Part shown: positions 1 to 7,658 of the stretch, in pieces
Position numbering within the stretch: position 1 is the first letter of the stretch
How the letters are laid out: each line of letters starts with the position of its first letter
NCBI GenBank assembly: GCA_018883185.1
Contig: VEQP01000015.1
Coordinates: 1-62,579, forward strand
Reading direction: 5' to 3'
DNA from: Nevskiaceae bacterium
Lineage (GTDB): Bacteria; Pseudomonadota; Gammaproteobacteria; Steroidobacterales; Steroidobacteraceae
Length of the DNA stretch: 62,579 nt
The notes under the pieces: generated by a model
The model's database searches: none
What the model saw: only the letters and a program-made list of their open reading frames with translations
What the model was told of the DNA's origin: nothing
Position numbers and translations under genes: made by a program

Positions 1-152
1 AGCCAGCATACCTCGCAGATCATGATCTTCAACGGGAGGGTCACTTCGGCGCGGCGAAGATCCTCGGCGCGCAGGTAGGCATTCGACGGTGGCGCAAAGC
101 CCAAATCGAGGAAGGGGTGCGTCAGGGGCGTCGCGCAGTGTCGGCAGTTCAT
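1..152 (-). CDS. C-methyltransferase of deoxysugar biosynthesis, N-terminus only
   Basis: Partial: only the first 50 codons lie in the window. The start (MNCRHCATPL) has Cys at residues 3 and 6 and a second CxxC (ICEVC) at 46 and 49. This is the zinc-binding head of the SAM-dependent NDP-hexose 3-C-methyltransferase family (TylCIII/Methyltransf_13 type); the motif LDLGFAPPSNAYL between the Cys pairs is characteristic. Its ATG overlaps the stop of the epimerase gene in an ATGA, so the two are translationally coupled. With rfbF, rfbG and the epimerase upstream, it should methylate a CDP-4-keto-6-deoxyhexose. The catalytic domain is not visible, so the position methylated is inferred from the family. 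Confidence 0.75.
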   Translation of the reverse strand, partial: MNCRHCATPLTHPFLDLGFAPPSNAYLRAEDLRRAEVTLPLKIMICEVCW

Positions 153-709
153 GACTTTGTTCCGAAGAAATCGTCCTCAAGCAAGGGATGTGCGGCATCC
201 CGAGCCGACAGCGTACTGACAGGCAGTGGCCATCGAATGCCGAGCGCCGGGTCTGTGGGTCTGAGTCCCACTTCCGCGGCTGCGCAATAGGGAGAGCTGT
301 GGAAATACAGCAGCTCGACGTCATCGACAAGGCTCTGAAAGCCGTGTGCACAGCCTTCTGGGATCAGCACGCTCACGGGCTCCTGCGCCGATAGGTGCAC
401 CGCATGCCAGTGCAGGAAGGTGTTCGAGCCTTGGCGTAAATCGACGATGACGTCAAACACTTCCCCTCTAAGGCAGGTCACGAGTTTCATCTCGGCATGA
501 GGTGGCTGCTGGTAATGCAGGCCTCGCACGGTACCCCTTGCCACAGTTCGCGTGAGATTGACCTGGGCGATCGGCTTGCGCCAGCCCGCGGCGGCCAGAT
601 CGTCCTGGCAAAACAGACGTTCGAGCGAGCCGCGGTCATCGCCGATGGGTTTGCGACGGATTTGGTTGAGACCCGCTAGGGGCAAAGATTGAATGTCGAA
701 GCGGCTCAT
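149..709 (-). CDS. RmlC-like dTDP/CDP-4-keto-6-deoxysugar epimerase
   Basis: A 186-residue cupin of the dTDP-4-dehydrorhamnose 3,5-epimerase family, of normal length. It shows the family core RGLHYQ (the His is the catalytic base in RmlC), then KLVTCLRGEVFDVIVDLR, the IPEGCAHGF cupin strand and a C-terminal TDPALGIRWP. It lies 30 bp downstream of rfbG and overlaps the C-methyltransferase start by 4 bp. No rmlA/B/D is in view and the neighbours are rfbF and rfbG, so the substrate is more likely CDP-4-keto-6-deoxyglucose than the dTDP sugar. Whether it epimerises C3, C5 or both cannot be read from the sequence. Confidence 0.85.
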   Translation of the reverse strand: MSRFDIQSLPLAGLNQIRRKPIGDDRGSLERLFCQDDLAAAGWRKPIAQVNLTRTVARGTVRGLHYQQPPHAEMKLVTCLRGEVFDVIVDLRQGSNTFLHWHAVHLSAQEPVSVLIPEGCAHGFQSLVDDVELLYFHSSPYCAAAEVGLRPTDPALGIRWPLPVSTLSARDAAHPLLEDDFFGTKS

Positions 710-739
710 GTGCAGGGCTCGTTTAGGTGCAGGGGTCGC

Positions 740-1798
740 TCATGCGCAGGATTCGAAGGCGGCAATGTCCTGTTCGCAAAGCTGACGCGCCGCCGAGGCG
801 GCGGCCTGTGCGCGGTACCACTCGAGGGTGCGCCGCACAGACTCGTCGAGAGACCAGCGCGGTATGTAGCCGAGGACACTGCGCGCTTTGGCAATTTCCA
901 GCGCCAGCCACCCGGCTTCGTGGGGGCCCTCGATGGTGGGCGTCATCACGACGTCGCCCGATCCGTACAGGGCTTGTGCGCGCTCGATCACCGCCTGCAC
1001 CGAAGCTGCTTCATGCGGCTCGGGTCCGAAGTTGTATTCGCCTGCGGCAGCGGGATCGACGTGCAGTTGTTCGGCAAGACGGAGATATCCCGAGAGCGGC
1101 TCGAGCACGTGCTGCCAGGGGCGGGTGGCCTGAGGTCGGCGCAGGGTCAAAGATTGACCCGACTGCCACGCGCGGATCGCATCGGGGATGAGTCGATCCT
1201 CGGACCAATCGCCACCACCGATGACGTTGCCGGCGCGCGCCGTGGCGAGTGCGACGCCTTGCTCGCGCAAGAACGACTCGCGATAACTCGCGGTGACGAT
1301 TTCGGCGGCGGCCTTGCTCGCGCTGTACGGATCATGCCCGCCGAGGGCGTCGGTTTCGCGGTAGGGCCATACCCATTCGTGGTTGCGGTACACCTTATCG
1401 GTGGTCACGATTACGGCGGCCTTCAGTGTTGGCACGGCACGCAGCGCTTGCAGCACGTGCACGGTGCCCAGCACGTTGGTAGCGAAGGTTTCGACCGGTT
1501 CGCGATAGCTTGCGCGGACCAGTGGCTGTGCAGCGAGGTGAAAGGCGACTTCGGGTCGCGCAGCCGCAATGATGGGCTTGAGCGTCGCGAAGTCACGGAT
1601 ATCGCAAAAGTGGCTGGTGCAGAGCGTATCGATGTGCGCCAGCGCGAAGAGATTGGGTTCGGTGGCGGGAGGCAGACTGATTCCGGTGACCTGCGCACCG
1701 AGGCGGTGCAGCCAAAGTGTCAACCAAGCGCCCTTGAAGCCCGAGTGGCCCGTTACCAGCACCCGTTTGCCGCGCCAGTGGTCCCCGCTCGGATTCAT
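740..1798 (-). CDS. rfbG: CDP-glucose 4,6-dehydratase
   Basis: An extended short-chain dehydrogenase of 352 residues that converts CDP-glucose to CDP-4-keto-6-deoxyglucose. The NAD-binding motif TGHSGFKG is at residues 16-23, the VTTDKVY segment at 131-137 and the catalytic YxxxK pair at Y158/K162. The start used here (MNPSGDHW) lies 5 bp after the rfbF stop; an earlier in-frame start would run into rfbF by about 14 codons and lacks family similarity. It is the second committed step after rfbF, in the same minus-strand operon. Confidence 0.92.
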   Translation of the reverse strand: MNPSGDHWRGKRVLVTGHSGFKGAWLTLWLHRLGAQVTGISLPPATEPNLFALAHIDTLCTSHFCDIRDFATLKPIIAAARPEVAFHLAAQPLVRASYREPVETFATNVLGTVHVLQALRAVPTLKAAVIVTTDKVYRNHEWVWPYRETDALGGHDPYSASKAAAEIVTASYRESFLREQGVALATARAGNVIGGGDWSEDRLIPDAIRAWQSGQSLTLRRPQATRPWQHVLEPLSGYLRLAEQLHVDPAAAGEYNFGPEPHEAASVQAVIERAQALYGSGDVVMTPTIEGPHEAGWLALEIAKARSVLGYIPRWSLDESVRRTLEWYRAQAAASAARQLCEQDIAAFESCA

Positions 1799-1803
1799 GC
1801 GGC

Positions 1804-2574
1804 TCACCACTTCTTCCAGGGTGCCCGCCCGGATTGCCACAGATCCTCGAGCAAATTCTTATCCCGCAAGGTGTCCATCGCCTGCCAGAACCCCGGATGT
1901 TCGTAAGCCATCATCTCGCCACGACGGGCGAGTTCGGTGAGCGGTTCAGCCTCCCAGACGGTGCCGTCACCGTCGAGCAAGTCCAGCACCTTGGGCGAGA
2001 GCACAAAGAACCCGCCATTGATCAGCGCACCGTCACCACGTGGCTTCTCTGTGAATGCCGTCACCCGCGAGCCGTCGCGCTGTATGGCGCCGTAGCGTCC
2101 CGGCGGTTGCACGGCTGTCACCGTCGCACACTTACCGTGCGCACGATGAAAATCGATGGTGGCTCGGATGTCGATGTCCGCAAGCCCGTCGCCGTAGGTG
2201 AAACAGAATGCCTCCTCGTCGCGGATGTAGTCCGCGACGCGTCGCAATCGACCACCCGTCATGCTGCGCTCGCCGGTATCGATCAGCGTCACCCGCCACG
2301 GTTCGGCATTGCGCTGGTGGACTTCCATCTTGTTTTGACCCATGTCGAAGGTGACGTCCGACATGTGCAGAAAATAGTTGGCGAAGTATTCCTTGATGAC
2401 GTAGCCCTTGTAGCCGCAACAAATGACGAAGTCGTTGACCCCATGGGCGGAGTACAGCTTCATGATGTGCCACAAGATCGGCTTGCCGCCGATTTCGATC
2501 ATCGGCTTGGGCTTCAAGTGCGTTTCCTCGGAAATCCGGGTGCCAAGACCGCCCGCCAGCACGACGCACTTCAT
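1804..2574 (-). CDS. rfbF: Glucose-1-phosphate cytidylyltransferase
   Basis: A 256-residue nucleotidyltransferase that makes CDP-glucose from glucose-1-phosphate and CTP, the first step of CDP-deoxyhexose synthesis for O-antigen or capsule. The signature [10 protein letters not shown] is at residues 4-13, followed by [25 protein letters not shown] is the metal/sugar-binding segment and GFWQAMDT the C-terminal family motif. The length matches RfbF exactly. It begins 3 bp after the glycosyltransferase stop and is followed 5 bp later by rfbG. Confidence 0.94.
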   Translation of the reverse strand: MKCVVLAGGLGTRISEETHLKPKPMIEIGGKPILWHIMKLYSAHGVNDFVICCGYKGYVIKEYFANYFLHMSDVTFDMGQNKMEVHQRNAEPWRVTLIDTGERSMTGGRLRRVADYIRDEEAFCFTYGDGLADIDIRATIDFHRAHGKCATVTAVQPPGRYGAIQRDGSRVTAFTEKPRGDGALINGGFFVLSPKVLDLLDGDGTVWEAEPLTELARRGEMMAYEHPGFWQAMDTLRDKNLLEDLWQSGRAPWKKW

Positions 2575-2577
2575 CGA

Positions 2578-3639
2578 TTAACCCCCTGCGAGCCCGACTG
2601 CCTTGGCGATTGCCGGATCGAGCACATTATCAAAGAAATTCTGGTACGGCTCTCGAAGTTGCGGCAACCACATTTCTAAGATGACGATGCACGCTGAAAG
2701 CTGTTCGGCGGGTTGCTGGGCAGACAAGGCGATTTTGGCTGTTTGCAATAGTTTTGGCGTCGGTGTTTCGTTTGATTCAAAGCGCTTCTGCAAAGCGCCA
2801 ACCAGTGAATTGAAATAGACACTGGTTGCGAGCAGTCCAGCCTCCAACTTCTCATCCGCCGGTAGCGCCAAATCAGCGCGACATATAGCTACGAATGTAT
2901 CAACTGCCTGTAAAGCCATCTGGATTTGCGAGGCTTCATTGGGTAGCCCGACGCTCTTCATGCCGCGATCGGTGTTACTGCGGATTTTCTCTGCCGAGTC
3001 CCAGTTCGCGTTGTTGTACAGATAGAGAAGGTTCCCCTGCTGTGTGAGCGGCGCCGTCGCGACCAATGCGAATGTCAACGACCAGTCCGTATAGCCGGCA
3101 CGGGACGGGTGGTGGGCGAGGTAGCCGGCAAAGAGACTTCTCCAGATGTCACGGCGCACGGCGCTGTACACCGTCACATTTGATCCGCCGTTTTTGACGA
3201 GGTAATCCTGTACGCGGTCCGTGGCTCGAGCACCTTGCACTGCGAAGTTGGTGGGTCGGTACACGCCCTGTCCCTCGCTGAACATTGCAAATGCGGGTCG
3301 AAAGCCTGCGAGGCCGGCCAACGACTGTGCACTGGGCACGGCGAATCCCGGTAGCGCGGTGACGATGTCGTCGTCTCCCAGCATCATCACTAGAACCCCG
3401 GAAGCGTTATCGACCGCGTGGCTCCAGTTGTGCATGGCGTCTTGGTGAGAAGACCGCAGATAGCGAAACCCTTCACGCTGCAGAGCCCCGTAATAGGCAG
3501 CTTTCTGTTCATCCCCCGAGTTGTCGCTGACCACGACTTCGACCTCGCCATACGGCAGCAGCGCCAGGGCGGAATCGATCGATGCGCGTGCAGCCGGAAG
3601 CCCCGCGTGCGAAGGGATGCAGATGGATAGGGTCGTCAT
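2578..3639 (-). CDS. Family 2 glycosyltransferase
   Basis: About 353 residues. The N-terminus TTLSICIPSHAG and the following VEVVVSDNSGDE are the nucleotide-binding start of a GT-A fold family 2 glycosyltransferase; LGDDDI about 90 residues in is the metal-binding DxD. No transmembrane segment is evident, so it probably acts at the cytoplasmic face on a polysaccharide repeat unit. I prefer ATG 3639; a GTG at 3651 is possible. It is the first gene of the minus-strand rfbF-rfbG group. Its sequence is visibly more AT-rich than its neighbours, which is common for transferred O-antigen glycosyltransferases. The sugar acceptor and donor are unknown. Confidence 0.78.
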   Translation of the reverse strand: MTTLSICIPSHAGLPAARASIDSALALLPYGEVEVVVSDNSGDEQKAAYYGALQREGFRYLRSSHQDAMHNWSHAVDNASGVLVMMLGDDDIVTALPGFAVPSAQSLAGLAGFRPAFAMFSEGQGVYRPTNFAVQGARATDRVQDYLVKNGGSNVTVYSAVRRDIWRSLFAGYLAHHPSRAGYTDWSLTFALVATAPLTQQGNLLYLYNNANWDSAEKIRSNTDRGMKSVGLPNEASQIQMALQAVDTFVAICRADLALPADEKLEAGLLATSVYFNSLVGALQKRFESNETPTPKLLQTAKIALSAQQPAEQLSACIVILEMWLPQLREPYQNFFDNVLDPAIAKAVGLAGG

Positions 3640-3735
3640 GGCGTACTGCACGAAGCATAGCAGGCGAAGGCGGGCACCGGCCGCTGGGCGCCCGGGATGA
3701 GTCGGCAGGGGTGGGATTCCGGCCCGCTGTGGTGC

Positions 3736-3759
3736 TAGACTTCGCGCCCCCGTTGGGGG
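3736..3759 (+). promoter_or_regulatory. Putative promoter and leader of tRNA-Arg(ACG)
   Basis: TGC followed by TAGACT (3736-3741) resembles an extended -10 box. The same TGCTAGACT string precedes the second tRNA-Arg at 51941-51949. A CCCCC-GTT-GGGGG hairpin (3747-3759) lies in the short leader ahead of the tRNA. No convincing -35 is visible. Confidence 0.4.
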
Positions 3760-3771
3760 TCAGACGACAAC

Positions 3772-3848
3772 GCGCCCGTAGCTCAGTTGGATAGAGCGCA
3801 TGGCTACGAACCATGAGGTCAGGAGTTCGAATCTCTTCGGGCGCGCCA
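3772..3848 (+). tRNA. tRNA-Arg (anticodon ACG)
   Basis: A 77-nt cloverleaf. The acceptor stem GCGCCCG pairs with CGGGCGC, the discriminator is G and CCA is encoded. The D-arm has GCTC/GAGC, the anticodon stem CATGG/CCATG encloses loop CTACGAA with anticodon ACG, and the T-loop is GTTCGAATC. ACG is the arginine anticodon that is normally deaminated to ICG in bacteria. Confidence 0.97.
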
Positions 3849-3851
3849 TTT

Positions 3852-3869
3852 GACGGTTTAGTTACCGTC
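3852..3869 (+). terminator. Hairpin after tRNA-Arg, possible terminator
   Basis: GACGGT and ACCGTC form a perfect 6-bp stem with a 6-nt loop, 3 bp after the tRNA CCA. The downstream tract (GGTTGATTTC) is only modestly T-rich, so this may be a weak terminator or a processing element separating the tRNA from the SPFH operon. Confidence 0.4.
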
Positions 3870-3871
3870 GG

Positions 3872-3900
3872 TTGATTTCAAAGTGATATCACTTTAATAT
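3872..3900 (+). promoter_or_regulatory. Sigma70-type promoter with palindromic operator in the spacer
   Basis: The -35 TTGATT (3872-3877) and -10 TAATAT (3895-3900) are separated by 17 bp. The perfect 16-bp palindrome AAAGTGATATCACTTT (3880-3895) occupies almost the whole spacer. This is the layout of a repressor operator that blocks RNA polymerase. The SPFH gene starts 50 bp downstream with an AGGAG ribosome-binding site. The ribbon-helix-helix protein encoded two genes later is the obvious candidate ligand (inference). Confidence 0.7.
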
Positions 3901-3949
3901 TGCTGTGCCCGTTGGGGTTCCTACCCCCGTTCTTTACAGGAGCACAGTC

Positions 3950-4918
3950 ATGAATACCGGTCTTCGCCCCGCCAGCAAAGAACTTGAAGTCAGCGTGCAG
4001 AGCGGCTGGCTGATGCTGTTGCCGGTGCTGTTGTCTTACCCCATTGGCATCGCCTTGATCATCGCCTCTGCCAATGATGACCTTAGCGCTGCCTCCGGCA
4101 TCCTCGGCGGTGTCGTGCTTCTGGTGGGCATCATCTGCTCCAGCGGCTTTTTCACGCTCCAACCCAACGAGTCGCGGGTGTTGGTCTTGTTTGGCGATTA
4201 CAAGGGCACGGTCCGTAAAGAAGGCTTTCATTGGGGCAACCCGTTCTACGCCGGTGGCGCAAGCAAGACCTCCATCTCCACCGACGACAAGGGCCAGCAC
4301 ATCACTGTGCAAGAAAAGCGCAATCCGCGCATGAAGGTGTCGCTTCGTGCGCGCAATCTCAACGGCGAGCGCCTCAAGGTCAACGACAAGAACGGCAATC
4401 CGATCGAGATCGCCGCGGTGGTCGTGTGGCGGGTTCAGGACACGGCCCAGGCCATGTTCGATGTGGATGATTACGAGGATTACGTGAGCGTGCAGGCCGA
4501 GTCCGCCGTGCGCCACCTCGGCAGCCAGTACGCCTACGATCACGGCGAGGCCCATGAAGTCACGCTGCGCAGTGGTACTGGCGAAGTCACCGCCGCGCTG
4601 CAGGATGAGCTGCAAGAGCGCTTGGCGCGGGCCGGCGTGGTCGTGGAAGAGGCGCGGCTGACGCACCTCGCCTACGCGCCGGAAATCGCGCAGACCATGC
4701 TGCGTCGCCAGCAAGCCGATGCCGTACTCGCGGCGCGACAAAAGATCGTGCAGGGCGCCGTGGGCATGGTGGAGATGGCGCTCAGCGAACTCGCCAAGCG
4801 TGGCGTCGTTGAGCTCGACCCGGAACGCAAGGCTGCGATGGTTTCGAATCTGATGGTCGTGCTGTGCGGCGAGTCGGATGCGAAGCCTGTGATCAACGCC
4901 GGGACGCTGTACGGCTGA
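3950..4918 (+). CDS. SPFH/Band 7 (stomatin-prohibitin type) membrane protein
   Basis: 322 residues. Two hydrophobic N-terminal segments (about residues 19-38 and 48-65) are followed by an SPFH domain beginning near LQPNESRVLVLFGDYKG. A helical C-terminal part carries QQADAVLAARQKIVQGAVGMVEMAL. Such proteins oligomerise in membrane microdomains, often as scaffolds or protease partners. The start is ATG 3950, with AGGAG about 8 nt upstream; the frame is open further 5' but lacks a ribosome-binding site. It leads an operon with the RHH regulator (4-bp gap) and the MFS-PCuAC fusion, under a palindrome-containing promoter. Its exact function is unknown. Confidence 0.88.
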   Translation: MNTGLRPASKELEVSVQSGWLMLLPVLLSYPIGIALIIASANDDLSAASGILGGVVLLVGIICSSGFFTLQPNESRVLVLFGDYKGTVRKEGFHWGNPFYAGGASKTSISTDDKGQHITVQEKRNPRMKVSLRARNLNGERLKVNDKNGNPIEIAAVVVWRVQDTAQAMFDVDDYEDYVSVQAESAVRHLGSQYAYDHGEAHEVTLRSGTGEVTAALQDELQERLARAGVVVEEARLTHLAYAPEIAQTMLRRQQADAVLAARQKIVQGAVGMVEMALSELAKRGVVELDPERKAAMVSNLMVVLCGESDAKPVINAGTLYG

Positions 4919-4922
4919 TCGC

Positions 4923-5117
4923 GTGACGGCGCGCAAGTCGTTCCTGCTGCGGATGGATCCGGCGCTCTACGCGCAACTGGAGCGCTGGGCCGCTGACGAA
5001 TTTCGCAGCGTGAACGGACAGGTCGAATTCATCCTGCGTGACGCCCTGCGCAAGCGCGGCGGTGAGCCTGCTGGCCATCCGGCAAACGAGACCCGGCAGG
5101 ACGATGATGCGATCTGA
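4923..5117 (+). CDS. Arc-like ribbon-helix-helix DNA-binding protein
   Basis: 64 residues with a GTG start 4 bp after the SPFH stop. The N-terminal strand KSFLLRMDPALYAQLERWAADEFRSVNGQVEFILRDALRKR fits the Arc/MetJ fold: beta-strand, helix A starting DPALYAQLE, helix B around SVNGQVEFILRDAL. The tail is short and polar. Automatic annotation often labels such proteins HicB-like antitoxins, but no toxin gene lies nearby. Its 3' end overlaps the transporter gene by 14 bp. It is probably the autoregulator of this operon acting at the palindrome at 3880-3895; this is inference. Confidence 0.8.
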   Translation: MTARKSFLLRMDPALYAQLERWAADEFRSVNGQVEFILRDALRKRGGEPAGHPANETRQDDDAI

Positions 5118-6879
5118 GGCAGGGGCACGGGGTTTAGGCGGCTGGTTTGCCGTTGGGGTATTGCTCGCCGCGTACACGGTGTCGTTTCTCGATCGGCAGT
5201 TGCTGACCCTGCTGGTGCAACCCATCAAGGCAGATCTCGGTCTCAGCGATACGCAGATCGGCATCCTCCAGGGCCCTGCGTTCGCGCTCTTCTACGCCAC
5301 CATGGGCTTGCCGCTCGGTTGGCTCGCGGATCGCATCAACCGCGTGCACCTCATGGCCGTGGCCATTGCGTTCTGGTCGTTGATGACGTTTCTTTGTGGT
5401 TTCGCTACCGACTACACGCATCTGCTGTTCGCGCGTTTTGGTGTCGGTTTCGGCGAGGCGGCGCTCGTGCCGGCTGCGGTGTCGTTGCTCGCGGATCTGT
5501 TCAAACCCGAAAAGCGCGCGCTGCCCGTGAGCGTTTTCACCTGCGGCCTTGCGGTGGGCTCGGGGCTAGCGCTGATGCTGGGTGGCAGCTTCATCGCCTT
5601 TGCCGAGCAGGGGGCGCGTGAACTACCGATCGTGGGTGAATTCTTTGCCGCACAGGCTCCTTGGCAAGTGGTCTTCATGCTCGCCGGGCTCGTGGGGCTG
5701 CCGGTGGCTGCGTTGATGCTGGCGCTCGCTGAGCCCCGAACTGTGGCGGTGGCGCAGAGCGCACCGCTGCTCTCGGCCGTATGGGATCACCTGCAGGCTC
5801 GAGGCGATTATTTCCGTCCGCTGTTGGCCGCCATGGCAGCACTCTTTGTCGTGACCACGGCGCTATCGGCTTGGTTGCCATCAGTGCTGATTCGGGACTT
5901 CGGTTGGACGGCAATCGCCACAGGCGGAGCGCTGGGCCCTGTGATCCTGTTCGGCGCCTTGATTGGCAACCTCGCCGGTGGTGCCCTCGCCACGTGGCTG
6001 GCGGCACGCGGGCGTGTCGAGGCAACCGTGCTCACCATGTTCATGGGTGCCAGCATCATGGTGCCCGCGGCCATCCTGGCCTCGGCCGCGGCATCGCCTG
6101 AGTGGCTGCTGGGTATCGCGGCGGTGTTGTACCTCGCGATGGCCGCGACCTTCGGAGTCGCTTCGCTCGCCTTCGTCGAAGTGACCCCGGCACAGTTACG
6201 CGGCCAAGTGGTCGCCATCTATTTGCTGTTCGCCAACTTGCTCGGTCTCATGCTGGGTCCGCCGGCGGTCGGCGTGTTCACCGACAGCGGTCTGCCGTTG
6301 CTCGCTCCTGTGGGGCATGCACTTGCGCTCGTGATGGTGCTCGCGGGTCTGCCTGGCTTGTGGTGGCTCTGGCGAGCGCTGCAGCGTCGCGCCTCGGTGG
6401 CGGCGGCAGTCGCGCTGCTCGGTGTCGCTGCGGCTCTGGGTGGATGGGCTGCGCCAGTCGCTTCGGCGGCGGCGCCCGCTTCGGCCGCGGCACCCGCCTC
6501 GGTCAGCGCCCATGCTGCTCTCGAGATCCGCGAGGCGTGGCTGCGCCCATCACCGCCTGGAGTGCCCGTCGGCGCGGGCTACATGACGATCGTCAATAAC
6601 GGTGCGGCGGCCGACGAACTGCTCGACGTTGCTACCTCGCGCGCCTCGATGGTGCAGGTGCACGAGACGCGCATGGAGCAGGGCGTTATGCGGATGCGCG
6701 AACTAGAGGAGCTCGTGATACCGCCGCGCAGCCGCGTCGCATTGGCGCCGAATGGCACGCACCTGATGCTGATGGGATTGACCGACCCGTTGCGGGTCGG
6801 TGAGAAGGTGCCCGTCAGGCTGCGCTTTGCGCGCAGCGGCGAGCGTACGGTGATCTTCGAGGTGCGCGAGCCGCGTTAA
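5104..6879 (+). CDS. MFS transporter fused to a C-terminal PCuAC copper-chaperone domain
   Basis: 591 residues from ATG 5104, with GGCAGG just upstream. Residues 1-427 are a 12-helix major facilitator of the spinster-like type (SFLDRQ in TM1; GWLADRINRVH after TM2). Residues 428-469 are a hydrophobic stretch plus an Ala/Pro-rich tail that look like a signal peptide. Residues 470-591 are a PCuAC (DUF461) domain whose ligands fit H-X10-M-X21-H-X-M exactly: H520, M531, H553, M555. Twelve helices end in the cytoplasm and the thirteenth would place PCuAC in the periplasm, where such domains bind Cu(I). The reading frame is uninterrupted across the junction. The transported substrate is unknown; coupling to copper is inferred from the domain. 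Confidence 0.87.
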   Translation: MMRSEAGARGLGGWFAVGVLLAAYTVSFLDRQLLTLLVQPIKADLGLSDTQIGILQGPAFALFYATMGLPLGWLADRINRVHLMAVAIAFWSLMTFLCGFATDYTHLLFARFGVGFGEAALVPAAVSLLADLFKPEKRALPVSVFTCGLAVGSGLALMLGGSFIAFAEQGARELPIVGEFFAAQAPWQVVFMLAGLVGLPVAALMLALAEPRTVAVAQSAPLLSAVWDHLQARGDYFRPLLAAMAALFVVTTALSAWLPSVLIRDFGWTAIATGGALGPVILFGALIGNLAGGALATWLAARGRVEATVLTMFMGASIMVPAAILASAAASPEWLLGIAAVLYLAMAATFGVASLAFVEVTPAQLRGQVVAIYLLFANLLGLMLGPPAVGVFTDSGLPLLAPVGHALALVMVLAGLPGLWWLWRALQRRASVAAAVALLGVAAALGGWAAPVASAAAPASAAAPASVSAHAALEIREAWLRPSPPGVPVGAGYMTIVNNGAAADELLDVATSRASMVQVHETRMEQGVMRMRELEELVIPPRSRVALAPNGTHLMLMGLTDPLRVGEKVPVRLRFARSGERTVIFEVREPR

Positions 6880-6888
6880 TCGGCTGAG

Positions 6889-7611
6889 TCAGGCGAGCGT
6901 ATGAAAGACGCTCTGGACGTCGTCTTCCTGCTCGAGTTTATCGACGAGCGCCAGCACCTCCGCTGCCTCGGCTTCGCCGAGGTGGGTCGGTGCCATCGGT
7001 ATGTACTCGTGCTCCGCCGAGAGCGGCGCGATCTTGCGAGTCTCGAGTGCTTCCTGCAGCTTGCCGAAGTCCTCGAAGGCGCAGCGCGCCACGAGTTGCG
7101 CTTCGCCTTTCTCACCGGTGCTTTCGCCCATCTCATCGAGGCCGTGGTCGATGAGGTAGAGCTCGAGATCGTCCTGGTCGATGCCAGCAGGGTCGAGACG
7201 GAACACGCCCATCTTGCGGAACATGAAGCTCACGCTGCCGTTGGTGCCGAGGTTGCCGCCATTCTTGGAGATGATGTTGCGCACGGTGGCGACAGTGCGG
7301 GTCGGGTTGTCGGTCGCCGTCTCGATGAGCAGCGCCACGCCATGCGGCGCGTAGCCCTCGTAGATCACGGTTTCGTAGTTGGTGGCGTCACGCCCGCTCG
7401 CCCGCTTGATGGCGGCTTCGACCTTGTCTTTTGGCATGTTGACCGCGCGCGCGTTCTGCAGGATGCGGCGCAACGTCGGGTTGCCTTGAGGGTCCGGCCC
7501 ACCGGACTTGACGGCCATGTTGATGTCTTTGGAGATGCGCGCGAACTGCTTGGCCATGCGGTTCCAGCGCGCGAACATGGCATGTTTGCGAACTTCGAAT
7601 ATGCGACCCAT
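6889..7611 (-). CDS. yebC: YebC/PmpR-family regulator
   Basis: 240 residues, the usual YebC length. It carries the family landmarks: the segment [18 protein letters not shown], then [45 protein letters not shown] and [12 protein letters not shown]. YebC proteins act in transcription regulation and, in recent work on the family, on ribosomes at difficult peptide motifs. The start [16 protein letters not shown] is chosen because family members begin close to this; an upstream in-frame Met adds an unrelated extension. It ends 9 bp from the convergent transporter gene. Confidence 0.92.
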   Translation of the reverse strand: MGRIFEVRKHAMFARWNRMAKQFARISKDINMAVKSGGPDPQGNPTLRRILQNARAVNMPKDKVEAAIKRASGRDATNYETVIYEGYAPHGVALLIETATDNPTRTVATVRNIISKNGGNLGTNGSVSFMFRKMGVFRLDPAGIDQDDLELYLIDHGLDEMGESTGEKGEAQLVARCAFEDFGKLQEALETRKIAPLSAEHEYIPMAPTHLGEAEAAEVLALVDKLEQEDDVQSVFHTLA

Positions 7612-7644
7612 GCGCCATGTTAACCGGCAGGGCCGCTCCGGCGC

Positions 7645-7658
7645 TATGATCCACGCCA
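7645..7658 (+). promoter_or_regulatory. Putative -10 box giving a leaderless methyltransferase mRNA
   Basis: TATGAT (7645-7650) is a near-consensus -10 and lies 7 nt before the ATG at 7658, so transcription would begin at or next to the start codon. No Shine-Dalgarno sequence precedes the ATG. The -35 is weak (TTAACC at 7620-7625 with a 19-bp spacer). Confidence 0.4.

Noticed and set aside
689-1906. 405-codon open frame on the plus strand opposite rfbG/rfbF
   Set aside because: It is antisense to two clearly recognised enzymes; its translation is Arg/Gly-rich with no family signature. GC-rich third positions make such long shadow frames common here.
4923-5117. HicB-type antitoxin of a toxin-antitoxin pair
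   Set aside because: The protein is an RHH domain only and both neighbours are a membrane scaffold and a transporter; no small toxin gene is adjacent.
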